From assembly GCF_032362555.1 (NCBI RefSeq), contig NC_083520.1:7316001-7380000 (forward strand): a stretch of 64,000 nt of DNA, in the 5' to 3' direction. Positions 1 through 11,879 of this stretch are shown piece by piece. The position numbers and the translations under genes are program-made. The notes under the pieces are model-generated. The model was not told the origin of the DNA and did not search any database. It saw nothing but the letters and a program-made list of their open reading frames with translations. Numbering within the stretch: the stretch's first letter is position 1; each line of letters begins with the position of its first letter. Source of the DNA: Amyelois transitella. Lineage: Eukaryota > Arthropoda > Insecta > Lepidoptera > Pyralidae.

Positions 1-149
1 ACTATATGTTAGAGATACTCTCATTGGTCGAGTCCGTTTGTTTATTTATCTCTCCATCCATACTATTGTTTAGAGACATAAGTAATTTATTGTCTAAGTA
101 AAATGTATCTGATGAAATCTTTAAACTTTACAGGAATTGTTCTTTAAAC

Positions 150-216
150 GTTATTATGGGCGAACCCCAGGCTCCTCTCCAGAAAGGTGAGGATTGAACT
201 GGGACTAACGCTCAGT
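150..216 (+). repeat. Interspersed repeat fragment (family B)
   Basis: A short stretch with 'ccccaggctcctctccag' and a following 'gtgag..tgaactgggac' matches the end of the longer copies at 33345-33563 and 52873-53103. It lies beyond the poly(A) signals of the Bearded-family gene. The parent element is not identified. Confidence 0.5.
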
Positions 217-273
217 TTGTCGGTAAGCTACTTATTTAGGTAATTGATAGGATTACGGAATAAAAGTGAGCAG

Positions 274-294
274 TTTATTTATTACAACTTTATT
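274..294 (-). terminator. Poly(A) signals of the Bearded-family gene
   Basis: Read on the minus strand there are two AATAAA hexamers, at 289-294 and 274-279. They lie just beyond the last 3' UTR motif (470-476), so the transcript probably ends near 250-270 and its 3' UTR is about 1.1 kb long. Inferred from sequence only. Confidence 0.55.
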
Positions 295-469
295 GATTAA
301 GACTGGAGATCAAACGAAAGTCTTGCAGTTCCTTAACTATATCAGTCTAACGCTTAACTTATTTAAAAATAAAAAGAATGAATGCCTAAAAATCTATACT
401 TAGTTGACACAAATGGAAGAATTCAGAAAAAAACAAATGAAAAACCTTATGATTATAAGAACAGTTAAT

Positions 470-1323
470 TAAAGCTAAAACTTATTTTAAGTACATAAAT
501 GTCTTAAATTTAAAAGATTGGCACGTTCGGCCCACTTCCGCTTACATTTCAGAATATTACAGTAATTCTAATTACTTACAAGTGTACTCTTACATACTAT
601 TAAAGCTTTTGTGATTGATATGTATTATTCATATTATACACACACATTTATATGATTCTCAAATACATCAAAGAATATCCTTAAAACTATTACATTGATA
701 TACTTTGATGCATTTCCTTACTAAAGCTAAGATATAAATTTCTGATAAACTCTGCTTAAATTCTAATTAAAGCTTGGATTTTTATCATTAAATATCACAG
801 TCAAGATAATAAACTCTTCTAAATATTAATGGAAGACATCGATCAAGATATAATTAAAATACAAGCTGAATCGCGAAATTCTGCCAAAGAATGAAGTTTA
901 GAAGATAGCCAAAGACTCGTGCGATGATAATTACAGTGCAGGTGATATTAAAGCTGTCTACCAAACTTGCTGTTATACTGTTACAATCAAAAACTACCAC
1001 GAAGCAGGTACAGCGTGTAAACAGAGATGAAAATACTACTAAAGATCACAAGAAACTATAAACTTAAATCACATGACCATCCAATAGGAATACACATTGT
1101 ATCTGCTGCGTTTCTAAGTGTAAACTCGATTTGGTAAGAAATCTCTAGTAGTATAAGATACATCGACAAGTTAAAACCATTTAAAGTATGGATAAAATAA
1201 TCTAAACTTACAATGTATGTTGAAAACCAGAGATTTACACCAGTCAAGTTCACTTACGTCTAATGGAAGACATTGGATTTTGTACTCTGGATCGAGCACG
1301 CACTAAATCTATGATTGGAAGAC
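470..1323 (-). promoter_or_regulatory. 3' UTR cluster of Brd, GY and K boxes
   Basis: Downstream of the stop codon at 1388, the minus strand carries five Brd boxes (AGCTTTA) at 949-955, 768-774, 722-728, 601-607 and 470-476. It also has three GY boxes (GTCTTCC) at 1317-1323, 1265-1271 and 831-837, and three K boxes (TGTGAT) at 1068-1073, 1045-1050 and 794-799. In Drosophila these motifs mark the 3' UTRs of Bearded-family and E(spl) bHLH genes and are seed matches for miR-4/79 (Brd), miR-7 (GY) and miR-2/11/13-type (K) microRNAs. I estimate about 0.1 Brd box by chance in this length. The cluster is the strongest evidence for the identity of the gene upstream. Post-transcriptional repression is inferred. 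Confidence 0.85.
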
Positions 1324-1387
1324 ACGATTTTGTTTCACTGCTTTAAGAATCAATAACTATTACCGGAGAGAAAAATTTAGTTTTGAA

Positions 1388-2034
1388 CTAATAAAGTTTA
1401 CATACGATGCAGTTCTTGTTTGCGCTGTTGTAGCAGATCTCTCGGACCTCATTAGCCAAGTTGTCGACCTCTGGATCTTGTGAGATGAGTTCGAAGCGAC
1501 TTGAGTTGAGGATGTTCTGATTCTCAGCGTTGTCGTTGTCTTCTGTAGCTGCCGGTTTGACCGGTTCCACTGGATAGAAGAAGTCAGTGAAGGGCACCAG
1601 TATGGGCTCTTCGGAGTATACAGTCTTATGTGATGGTAGGTCAGTACGTGGCGATGCATTGGAAATCAACTCGCCAAGCTTCGACCAGCACTTATTTAAG
1701 TTCACCCTGGTGGAGGATGTCACTTTTCTTGGAAGTCGTGGCTTAGAGCTCTGTAAAGAATGGAGAATAAACATTAATATAATTGAAAATAAGGTTTAAT
1801 CAGTGGGAATCCCCATATTATTACGAGAGGAACTGTTGTTAGCTTTTGTTAAAATGTTGATGATAATGGAGAGTGGAGAATCTGTGGTAAATTTAACAAG
1901 ATTAAAAAAGAAAATATTAAGAAATAAAAATAATCAATTAAAAATCTTACCTGACGGTTAAGAAGCTTCGCCCATGGCGACCTTGGTGACACAGCCTCCT
2001 TCTGGGGCGATTGGGTCTCTTTAGCCAAACACAT
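1388..2034 (-). CDS. Bearded-family protein (Neuralized inhibitor), two exons
   Basis: Exon 1 is 2034-1951 (28 codons, donor CAG/GTAAGA) and exon 2 is 1750-1388 (acceptor ttctttacag, 120 codons plus stop). They join in phase 0 to give 148 residues. Bearded-family proteins bind the E3 ligase Neuralized through an NxxN/NXANE motif and damp Delta endocytosis and Notch signalling. Here NLANE is at residues 125-129 and a second NSANK at 136-140, close to a Cys-containing C terminus (CIVCKLY). A basic Lys/Arg/Trp-containing stretch at about residues 30-56 may correspond to the family's basic amphipathic region, and 77-91 (EPILVPFTDFFYPVE) is a possible counterpart of the Phe-rich motif. The size fits Drosophila m-alpha, m4, Ocho and Tom (about 140-160 residues). 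The gene is unusual in having an intron, since Drosophila members are intronless. A minus-strand TATA box lies 127 bp upstream of the ATG. The Brd/GY/K-box 3' UTR and the neighbouring HES genes support the call; the protein match alone is weak. A GTATGT near the stop could be a donor to a further exon. A nanos-like CxxC start was considered, but no second finger was found. Confidence 0.72.
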
Positions 2035-2136
2035 GTTAATGTTTACTAAACTTAGTCTAACGAATTAAACTACGTATTTACAAGGTTGCGCGAGCGGAGA
2101 GAGGCAACGTGCGCGCACGGGCTTTAGTCGGGAATG

Positions 2137-2168
2137 ATTGAATCAGGTAGGGCAGCGGGTTTTATATA
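2137..2168 (-). promoter_or_regulatory. Core promoter of the Bearded-family gene
   Basis: The minus strand reads TATATAAA (2168-2161). About 29 bp downstream is a TTCAATC initiator-like sequence with its A at 2139. The ATG at 2034 leaves a 5' UTR of about 105 nt. A GC-rich stretch with many CG dinucleotides (2090-2300) surrounds it. The start site is inferred. Confidence 0.6.
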
Positions 2169-2330
2169 GGGTCCCCGAGCCCTGCCCCTCTTCTGCGATA
2201 CCGCGCGTGCTTCGGGAGCGGGTCGGCGCGCGCGCAGCACGAGCGGTAGCGCGCGCTACGAAGAGACTGGTTTTTACTTAACAGTTCTACGAATAGGCTT
2301 TGACGGCGCGTCTTAGAAGTTGCTAAATTA

Positions 2331-5300
2331 CGCCGGCTCTATTGATGAATAACATGGGATTATACAAGCGTGATTTGTGTTTTTCATACTTCAGAGAATG
2401 AAGCTATAGAACTAGGCTGGATAATTTTATGAACATAAAATGTTTTTAAGATTTAGTGAAGAAATCTAATTCGGTGATAAAAAATAATATATAAATGAGA
2501 TATAAGTATTTAGAAAACCGTCATATGATAGGACCTACTGATAATAACGAATAACATTTTTACCTATGACCTGAATCTACAAAAGAACAAAACTTTTATT
2601 GTAGAGATGTTTATCATTAAAAAAAAAACATTCTTTTCAATAAATGCAAACACTCAACAAAATATTCCCACAATTCAATATACCATAACTGATCAACACT
2701 TTAAAACACATATAATTTCCACTTTAACTAAACTCCATACAACTCAGGGCAACGACCCCAAAGAAATCATTCCTCGTTCAGCATCTAACACAATCTAGCC
2801 CGCAGGCTATAGCGATCTAGAACGAAACCTGCACCTGGCTAGAGATAGATAGGTTCCGCCGCGGTCCCTTCCTGCGATGCCATCTATGTGCAATTCTATT
2901 GATAAATCATTTCCTTTACGTGGCGAATGTAGAAAGTTTGTTTTGTTCAATACCTTTGTTTCCGTTTATTTTATTTGCATACTAAATATACAAAATAGGT
3001 AACAATAAAAAATACATAGCTCGGAACCAATTGATTCCTGAATAAGACCCATAAACATGCGCACACAGAGTTTCATCTTTTGTGAACAGAAATTTCTGCT
3101 CATAACATGTTTTGTCTATGTAATTAAGGTGCTACGATTTTCGTAGCACATTTGTAGCAGTGTGCTACGAAATTCATTGTAAAAAGTGTTATTATTTAAA
3201 AATTAAACTAACCAAACCAAACCAACTCTTGGTTAAATCAATTACATTATTCAATTGCTGTATTTTTGTGGCTGTTACTGACAATCAGTTTTTCATGCAA
3301 TGAAGTGTTTCATGTCTAAAATCTAATTAGAATTTCAATTCTTCTAATTTCAATTATACATATACAGTAAATAAGTACGTAATAATGAGCTTGCAAATAT
3401 ATTAATGAAATTGTTTATAAATATTTCTCTCATCTTAATATACCTAATGTGATAAGTTTGAAATGAGATAAAGAAGAAATGAAAGAAAGTAATTCTTATT
3501 GGAATATTCCATTAGACACTCTTTTATTTTTTTTAAACATTTTCAATCACGACCGGCCGGACCCTACGCTTTTTTTTACATAAATTTCTATCGAACCCAA
3601 AATAAAACTAAGTTTATTCAACTAACTAATACTAAATCAACCAATGAGATATGTATGCATCTTGATATTAAACCACAAAAACTTAATTTATATTCATCTC
3701 ATCACAGCCCACGCAATCCAAACCAGTAACTGATATCTTCTCCAAAGAATTTTACACTTAATACTTCCATTAAAAGAAAAAAAATCGTTAGACCACAACT
3801 CAACCACGTGCATCCAGCCAGTATTCGAAAAAAGAATATAAAATCTTCATATTTTTTGCTTCGTCCCCACAGAAACGAAGGGTAGGGTTACATAATGGAA
3901 CGTTAGCGTATCAAACTGTGCTTGTATTATATCAGAGCGACTGTGTGTGTGAATCGTGCTTTACACACGCCTAAATGCTCCCCGCTGTTGACTCGAGTTT
4001 AAGGGATAATGTTTATGGTATTTTCAATGGGTTATTGTGTTCTTAGAGCTGTGAAAAGGGTTTCAATATAGTCTTTGTCGCTTGGTGTCTGAGATGGATA
4101 GTTGTTACCTAATTATAATTTAACTATGACTATCCAAAGTTTTTATATCGCAGCCATTTGAAAAAACTTACATGCTACATTTAATTTTCTTTTTATGAGG
4201 TAGATTATTACCTACTTACCTATAGCTGCCTTAGTGGTACTAAATCAGTTGGTAAGTAATATAGTAAAACTTAATTTCCATCCGGAAATTAAGCATAACT
4301 TTAGTCATGGCTACATAATGGGGTGAAGCCAATTTGTCACTGTATTAACTCTCTTTATCAAGTTATTTTCCAATGCAAACAGGGGTGGATGGAAACAATA
4401 CATGGCTAGCGCGCATACGCACCGCGCACGGCCGACACGCGTCTCTGGTTGAAATTCCGATAGTGGCCTATGCGGGTTGACGCATGCCATAATATGATGA
4501 CATTATAAAAGATGATTAATTCTGTTCTACTGAAATGAGCAAGTAACACAAACTACTTGCACTGAAATATTAATAATCTGTCATCCTTTTTGATCTCCAG
4601 AATGAACATAATAAAAGATGCGTTTTTTTAGGCTTGTCAGGGTTGATAAGAAGAAGTAGTTATAGAAATATTTTTTCAAAAAAATTAACCATGAACACCA
4701 ATAAATTATTTAATCTAATCACAACATTCAACGCATACGCATATACCTAATATCACATGACCTTAGGGTCATTACACATGCGATTATAACACGGGCAACA
4801 CATTCCGATTGTAAGGCGCCCATTGTTACGACCATTTGTATGCTCACCTCGGGCTCTGTATTGATACAAGTAATATATTAATATTTCTTTCATATCAACC
4901 TGTCGACCAAACAGAATAGCAATGAACTTCTAATACGTTTGATTTACACAATAGAATTTTTATTAGGACGTTATCATTCATTTAACACGACAAACTGAAA
5001 AAAAATAATTATTTTCAATAGAAATAAGTAAGCTCTTTTAATGTTTGAAGTATTTGTCTTCAATCACAAATAAAGATGGTAAATAATATTAAAAAAACTA
5101 TATTATGTTTTATTTTCAAATCAAAATATTTATTCCATCGTAGAAGCTATTATGTATTGTAATTTACAGCATGCGGGTACTATCCATAAGATTTAAACAA
5201 GACGCCAAAGAAAATGTAACATGGTGTCGTTATCATAAACTAACATTTGTAAATCACACACACAGACAAACATTAGACACAGCAGGAAAATAAACAGCCC

Positions 5301-5735
5301 TTCTACGGACACTTACTTGAGTAAATCCTGTAACCGGAGATAGCCGCGTGCGCACACACGCGCACATACGCGCGCTTCTTTTAGGGTTGTCGATCGGAAA
5401 ATAGCAACCATTATACATTCATATGGCAATGAGAAAATATTTGTAATTTTTTTTTACAATGAATAAACATTTGTGTTAATGAGTATCATATTCTTGATAT
5501 AATAAAATTTAACGGAAAGATTTTCAGCCGTAAAGTAGTTGGAAATTTATATGGGCGAAACCCGAAGTAGATAAGTTCCTGATATTAATCATATAGTAAT
5601 GAATGATTAGATAAATTCCTGATATAACGGCAAATTAAATCTAGAATAATTGACAAAATGAATTTCATACATTCATTACTTACTAAAATCACCGAAATAA
5701 ACTTTATCTGCGTTTTTCAAATTTTATTCATATCC
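2331..5735. other. Intergenic, no gene recognised
   Basis: AT-rich sequence with only short, low-complexity reading frames. Small GC-rich patches occur at 2800-2900, at 4400-4460, and at 5335-5380, where alternating CG/CA is Z-DNA-like. None carries a consensus Su(H) site. A TTCCCACA at 2665-2672 sits in AT-rich sequence and I treat it as chance. Confidence 0.6.
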
Positions 5736-5819
5736 CTACACAAAAATAATGTCTACCTTTAAAATTTTCATCTGAAACAAATTTCGCCAACTCAGCAACC
5801 CTACCTCGCCACGAGAGCA

Positions 5820-6030
5820 CACACCGCGCCTTCTAATCGGCGCTTTCCTCCGCGTGGCAGGCGTGTGTGTGCGCACCATCCCCGTTAAGGGGCGCAGGTG
5901 TGGCGAGCTGAATGACGCTGCCGTGGGAACGCAGCCCAACCCTGGGTTCCCAGGCCCACCTGCCACCTGCCGTACTACTACGCATAATTCGCGTTCGTAA
6001 ATGAACGGTAGTGACCACGTGTGCCAGCTT
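5820..6030 (+). promoter_or_regulatory. GC-rich island with Su(H) site and three proneural E-boxes
   Basis: The Su(H)/CSL consensus CGTGGGAA is at 5922-5929. One GCAGGTG-type proneural E-box lies to its left (around 5895). Two CACCTGC copies in tandem lie to its right (about 5958-5971). A HES-type CACGTG E-box is at 6016-6021. This Su(H)-plus-A-box combination is the known architecture of Notch/proneural enhancers in E(spl)-C genes. The island stands out from AT-rich flanks, and the long overlapping reading frames here follow from its composition. About 3.8 kb upstream of the Bearded-family promoter. Enhancer function is inferred. Confidence 0.6.
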
Positions 6031-6039
6031 TTTTTCATC

Positions 6040-7500
6040 GCGGAAGATCGGATCCCAATTAATTTTATCGATTAAGGTATGTTTAAGATCAGGGTTTGTT
6101 TCTGAGGGTGAAGTGATAAGCTATTATTTATTATTCTTTGATAATAGGGTTGGTTTTATTATCGTAGCTTTTAGGTGTTATCTAATCTGAAGTCACTGGA
6201 ATCTAAAAGCCTATTTCTTGATTAGTCATTTTAAAACAAGGAATTGTTAAAGTAGTTATTTCAATCTTCATTTTGTAGACCTTCTTAAATAAGACACAAT
6301 ATCTTAGTCCACTGAACTAATAAATAAAAAAATATTATGCAAAGAATATAAAGAAATAAAACATATAGATTCAATAGAACAGACAAATGAGCTAGGGTAA
6401 TTGATCTCGCAGTCAGGTTGCAATACGTAACAAGTACCTAATTAAAAGTCACCCTTAGCCGTTAGATAGAGCGATAAAAGCGCGACCTTTGCAGGGACGC
6501 TCCGACACATACATACCTACCTGTTACTTACCTGTTACCTGTTATAATACCTGTTCCGGTGGTAAAATATCGCGTTACGCCCTGTGCACTATGCGACCGT
6601 TACCACCCCTGTGACGGCGGTTACCGATTATGATAATGTGATAATGGAATAACCTGTTATGAGTTAAAGTAAAAAAAAGTTACATTAAAATTTCTCTATT
6701 GACTGGCGGCTCAAGCAGGCTAATCTAACTTATTAGTTTTATATATTTTAAAGATTATTAAATAATGGTAATTGGAGATAAAATTTGGAAATCAATTGAT
6801 ATTACTAAGGGCTGTTTTTACAGTCTAAATTTACAAATTAAGAAATTAAAAAAAAACATTTTGGTACAAGTTATCTAATAGATTAATTATTTTACACCTG
6901 TGGTATTCTATATACTTATCATAACCACAAACATAAGTTACAAATTTATAAATATTCAGTAGCTATTTACAGAAAGAAGCTGCTATTGACGTTTGCAAAA
7001 TATGACGCCTACCGAATGTAATAATCATTTATGAAAGTACAGTGTACGAGTAAGATGGTCTTTAAAAATATCCATTGATTTGATAGGTGCCTTGGGCAAA
7101 TGACATTTTCTCTGTGCATCAATAATTATTATGGACGGGTCTTTTTTAAGTGTGGCTAAAGCAGGGTTGGCAAATATGAAATGTTACTTTATAAAGATTA
7201 CGAAAAGTTATAATTTGGCAAAGAATTTTCTTTACATAATACTTTTAATAGAAGTACCGAAAGTAGGTACCAAAATAGAGTAAGTAGAGTAATAAAGAGT
7301 TTACCTACTGTCTGATGTTCAAATGCATTGTCCAATTGATAGGTTCTACGCACTCGCACTGTAGGAAGTTGATTGGCTGAGCTTTAGGTAAAGATTAATG
7401 TAAGGATAGAGGCCTTATTCCTTGTGTGATTACACAAATCAAATTGCGCGTTCCATAGCCCAATAAGCAACCAAGGCAAGATTAGGTCAAAAGGAAAGTA
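6040..7500. other. Intergenic, no gene recognised
   Basis: AT-rich. A short run of 'acctgtt' repeats occurs around 6515-6555. I see no coding, RNA or transposon signature. Confidence 0.5.
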
Positions 7501-7645
7501 TGTCACACCGGACCACATTATACAACATTCGACACATCGTCAATGTCGCAGCCGTGGTTCTCCAGGTATGACACTTAGCCTGGCAGAAGATTTCCCCTCT
7601 GGTGAGTTCAAAACCGAAACCTTGCTCCCACCACAATTTCTAGAA
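7501..7645 (+). repeat. Diverged LTR fragment related to the LTR element at 62023
   Basis: The stretch from about 7533 to 7640 follows the order of the 3' half of the 256-bp LTRs at 62023 and 62751: 'acatcgtc', 'gccg.ggttc.ccagg', 'agcctggc.gaagat', then a 'gctccc.c.aca' end. It has many substitutions. The start at TGTCACACCGG is a guess. Probably an old solo LTR or LTR remnant. Confidence 0.6.
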
Positions 7646-8499
7646 TTAAACCAACGCATCTAGCTTTAGAAAATCACCCACTAGATGGTCCAATTAAGGT
7701 TAGGTACAGGCAGATGAATATTTGTAGGAGGCATGGGCAACGATCAACATATTACAGTGTTCTGCTTAAAACGATAATTCATTTAATACGTTTCATAGAG
7801 AGAAGCAGATCAAAATGTACTCAAAATATATCAAAATGTTATCTGGTGGCACCCCTGTTTTGGGCGTAACCACAGTGAACGTGAAACGCTGGACGACGTA
7901 ATTACGCTCACTTGTCAAACTGCTACTGGGGTTTGGGTGCTCTGCAAAAAGAGAGAATATCATACATTCATATTTTACCAAGAATAAGTTAAAATCCTTC
8001 TATGTTCTATGTGTTTATCTTTTAATACTCATTTAAAGATAAATATTAGGTATGTGTTTTCTTATAAGATGATAAAAAAGCAATACAGCGAGGTAATGCC
8101 GCTAATGTTATGGGCACTTCTGCGTCACGTAAGCACTTACGATTCGGGGCTGATTTATATAAAAAATGACTTATTTTATTATTAATACTAAATATTTTTG
8201 TCGAAAAAGCAAACACTACAGCATTTATTTATAATTTCGGAAGACTTACAGCTTAGTAACAAGAAATGATAGAAAAAAGAAATAATAAAATTTCTTCTAA
8301 ATTGTCTGTCTCTTCAGGTAGAAAACAATTTAACTTACACATAGAGAAAACCTAGCTAGCAATATAGGAGCAATAAAAGAAAGCAATAAAAATACATACC
8401 AAGATATCGTACCACTACAGTAAATTAAATTTCAAGGCGTAAAAAATAAAAGTAAGTATAAAAGTTTCAAGTTTCAAACCTACTTCGAGGGTAACTCAA

Positions 8500-8658
8500 C
8501 CTGTGTAAAAAAATTTACTTAGCAACAGTTCAATAACTTTTATTAACTAATTACTACGTAAAAATTTACTTAGCATTACCTGTATAAAAAAAATATTTAG
8601 CAACAGTTCGCTAACTTTTATTAACTAATTACTACGTTAAAAATTTATTAAGCAGCAA
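8500..8658. repeat. Tandem duplication, two units of about 79 bp
   Basis: Unit 1 (8500-8578) and unit 2 (8579 to about 8658) share 'cctgt.taaaaaaa', 'ttagcaacagttc' and 'aacttttattaactaattac' in the same order with few differences. No coding content. Confidence 0.8.
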
Positions 8659-8659
8659 A

Positions 8660-10619
8660 TTACCTACAGTTTTGTATTTAGAAATTTGGAGAGGAAATAA
8701 AATAAGATTTACATTTTGAATATTTATCGTGTTCAAAAACTTATATTCAGAATATGGAATAAGTTGTTGTCATTATTACTTTAACCATAACTGGCAAATT
8801 AACTTAATATACAATAATAATACTCGTATTCGTATAATAATACACCAATACGTATTCTGCCTTCCTAGTACGCATTATTTATTTTAATGAGATAAAGCCA
8901 AAGCGACAACTATTTATAGAAATGTTTATAAATAGGTCTTTTGCGCGAATATTGTGACAGTCGCCACTAAATGAGGCATAATAACATGTGCTATTTTTAC
9001 TTCAACATTGCTGTATTCTTAGAAAGAGAACTGGATTATACACATTTGTTCCCAAAGAAAGAATAGCGTGTTGGCGGTATGTTATATTATTACAAATGAT
9101 TTACTGCGAGACTATAATTATTAAGGGTGACATTATGTCCTTCAAGGAGGTGTCATGTGGTATTTTGCAGACTGGAATTATTATAACAGTATATAGGTAT
9201 TATTATATATTTTGAAATAGATTATTATATCTGTTGATAGAAGGGATAGGCTGTGACTCTATCATCTTATCGGAAGAGGCATATGTATATATATTTTATT
9301 TTTAATATTATATGTATGCTTAAATCTATTATACTTTTTAGTCTTAAGACAGAATATAATAGCTTACTAATTTCAGCGGTCACTATTCCAGTAGCTATTG
9401 CTTTAGTAATAGGTTATTATATGTCGACACCTGGGTATAGAACAAGAGTTGGTACTTAATATCGAGTATAATTTGTGGTACCAGTACTAGGGGGATAATC
9501 AAAGAAATTATTGGCACGCACAGTACGTGATTGCTATTTTCTCACTTTCTTGTTCTTTTAATGAGTCTAATGATCTAGACCAGAGTTTCTCAAAGTTATT
9601 TTTATGTACTCCATGATAAAAAAAGTTATCGATGTTGTTGTGTCTAAGTGTTACTGACTGACTGACAAACAATGCATTGCCGGAAAAACTACTCGAAGAA
9701 AATTAAAAATTGGCATAAACTACTTATGTTTCTTGTGTGAGTTACCCATATTTATAGTGAGAGTTAAAGATTTTCGCAGTCGGAGCTACGGGTAAGGGCT
9801 AGTTCTAATAAAAAATGTGATAATAGGATAGATATAGTCAAACGTATACAGTAAGGGACATTGCTTTACTATTTTGATTCGGTACCAATTCCATGTTTTA
9901 GGAAACACTGGTCAGTCAGTTTATTTTTTATTTGTGATCATTACGTAGATACGAGCAGAAGTGTTGTTCTTCAGCTTACCTTTCTGGCCTTTCCTTGGGG
10001 CTTTGTCTACGCTTGTTTCTTGGCAGACCGTATGTGATTGCGCAATATCTTTCAAAATTACTTATGAACAAATGGTTAGTAAATTTTCAGCTAGCAGCAT
10101 TATCTCTGAATCTTCATTTCATAATAATATCTATTATTATGTACGTTATTAGAAAAAGCAATCAGACCAGTTGAGCAAATATTGTAAATGACTATACCGT
10201 ACTTAACTACAATAAAAAGTTTTCAATAAAATTAATTGAATCATTCATCAAGTGCTGAACAGGAAAGTAATTAACTAATGTAGCAACGAGTATCACTTGT
10301 TAACTGCCATTTATATCAAGCAATTTAAGTAGGTATTTTACGAGTAAGCGCAATGCGCATGAGCTTAAACCGCAAAAGGTCACGCGTCGATTTTAACGAC
10401 CGCACTTCATTTGCCCGCACCAATTAAGGGTGACTCAATAAATTTAAATAACATAAAACAAGCCATATTTAGATGATAAAAAAACCTCGCAAAAACTTCG
10501 ACGCACGTTAACTGAGACGCTCCAAAAAAGTGAGCAGTATCATTAAGCACACAAAATATGTTTTCCATTTACACATACGCTACGGTGCGGTTATAATTTT
10601 GTATACGTTGAGTGTTTAC
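8660..10619. other. Intergenic, no gene recognised
   Basis: AT-rich. Reading frames here are short and of biased composition. Nothing recognised. Confidence 0.5.
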
Positions 10620-10730
10620 TCAGTAAGAAGCGCTTCGGATTGGTAACACCTGCCGTGTTTTCCCACGAACGCTTCGGGAGTCTTCGGGCGTGGTCGGGTG
10701 GAGTCGTGTGCGCATGAGTTTCATACTAAA
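10620..10730 (+). promoter_or_regulatory. Composite E-box plus Su(H) island
   Basis: Proneural E-box CACCTGC at 10647-10653, exactly six bases, then Su(H) site TTCCCACG at 10660-10667, in a GC-rich island flanked by AT-rich DNA. The same order, spacing and orientation recur at 11925 and 23923. Expected to bind Daughterless/Achaete-Scute-type factors next to Su(H). Function is inferred. Confidence 0.6.
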
Positions 10731-11689
10731 TGACGGATAGGACGAATAATTTCGTTATAATAACGCGCGTCACAATTACAATGATATCTCTCTTTCTCTT
10801 TTCTTTCTTTTAAGTTTAGGTTCTATTTTTTTTCCTTGTACTTACTTACATAAATTAATAAAATGCTCGTTTTAAGGCAGACTCTATGCGCAGGGCCCAC
10901 TTCTAATTCATAGTCAGTATGTTAAAACTCTGCACTAAAATTAAGTTTTGTTAACCTAGATATAAGTTATTCAGAAAAATATGTAAATTTACAATACTTG
11001 ATTCATAATAAAAATATAATTTTATAACCGTGACTTTAGTGCATAACATACGTTATAGAAGGATCATTTCCATAAAATTCGAAGTTTAAATTTAAATTAA
11101 TACTTGCAAGGCCCGTTACTGCTACATGCAATAAAAAAGCGAAGAAGTTGCATGTTTACGCACTACAAAATAGATGAAGTGCAGATAAAGACTGAAAAAA
11201 AGAATCAAAAGGACGACGCGGACTGGCCAGTTGTGTTTGTAGTAAAATAAATTACTAGGCCAATAAAAAAGTAAAAAGATTAAAACGGCAATACCGTTAT
11301 AGGTACCGCTGCGTCGAGACACGGTATTGTGACAAATCATTAGGGCTATGAAACTCGCCAACTAGAGGTGCGAAGCATACTACATGCAAATTTGATTTTT
11401 AAATTAAGAACTGTATTTTAGAAATGGTAATTAATTAATTTATTGAACAATCAGTACGATAGCCCTTTTTTATTTAAGTTTTTTTCTTGATTTATTTATA
11501 ACAAAACAAATACTTACGTTATTTGAAAATTGAAACTTTGAATAAGAACTGTATGAAAAGTTAGTACTTTCTTATATACACAGATACTAAGTTAATCAAA
11601 ATCGGGATCATAACTTAAGAAAAGGGATAATATTTTTATTTTTCGTTGCCCCAGAAGTAGAATCTGTATAATCTGTGTTATAGTTACTT

Positions 11690-11825
11690 AAGTTTTGTTT
11701 AGTTTTGAAAAGATTGAAAGGCCACGTTCCGTTGTGTATGTATGGCTTAATGATTAAAATTGTCCCCAACATTAACATCCTAACTAATATCAAATCTTTA
11801 TCCCTTGTGGGGTAGACAGATCCAA
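11690..11825 (-). repeat. RTE-derived short element, tail fragment (family A)
   Basis: On the minus strand it has the 'taccccacaagggata' tail region, then a diverged 'aacgtggc..ttcaa' segment as in the better copies at 31585 and 44906. Old and incomplete. Confidence 0.4.
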
Positions 11826-11879
11826 ATTTCGAAATTACAAATTATTTTACACGCTTAATACGCATATTGATGTTTTAAA

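Noticed and set aside
1056..1253. 65-codon minus-strand frame read as a possible nanos zinc-finger exon after the CIVC end of the Bearded-family ORF
   Set aside because: The Cys/His spacing and the GATGD..H....C block of nanos are absent, and the region contains the Brd/GY/K motifs of a 3' UTR.
2665..2672. TTCCCACA and similar relaxed Su(H) matches at 32239, 36712, 51716 and 55305
   Set aside because: They lie in AT-rich DNA without an island or E-box and are expected by chance at this relaxed consensus.
5736..6038. Two overlapping minus-strand open frames of 61 and 100 codons
   Set aside because: They exist because the island is GC-rich. No domain, no splice or start context, and binding-site content explains the conservation-like composition better.
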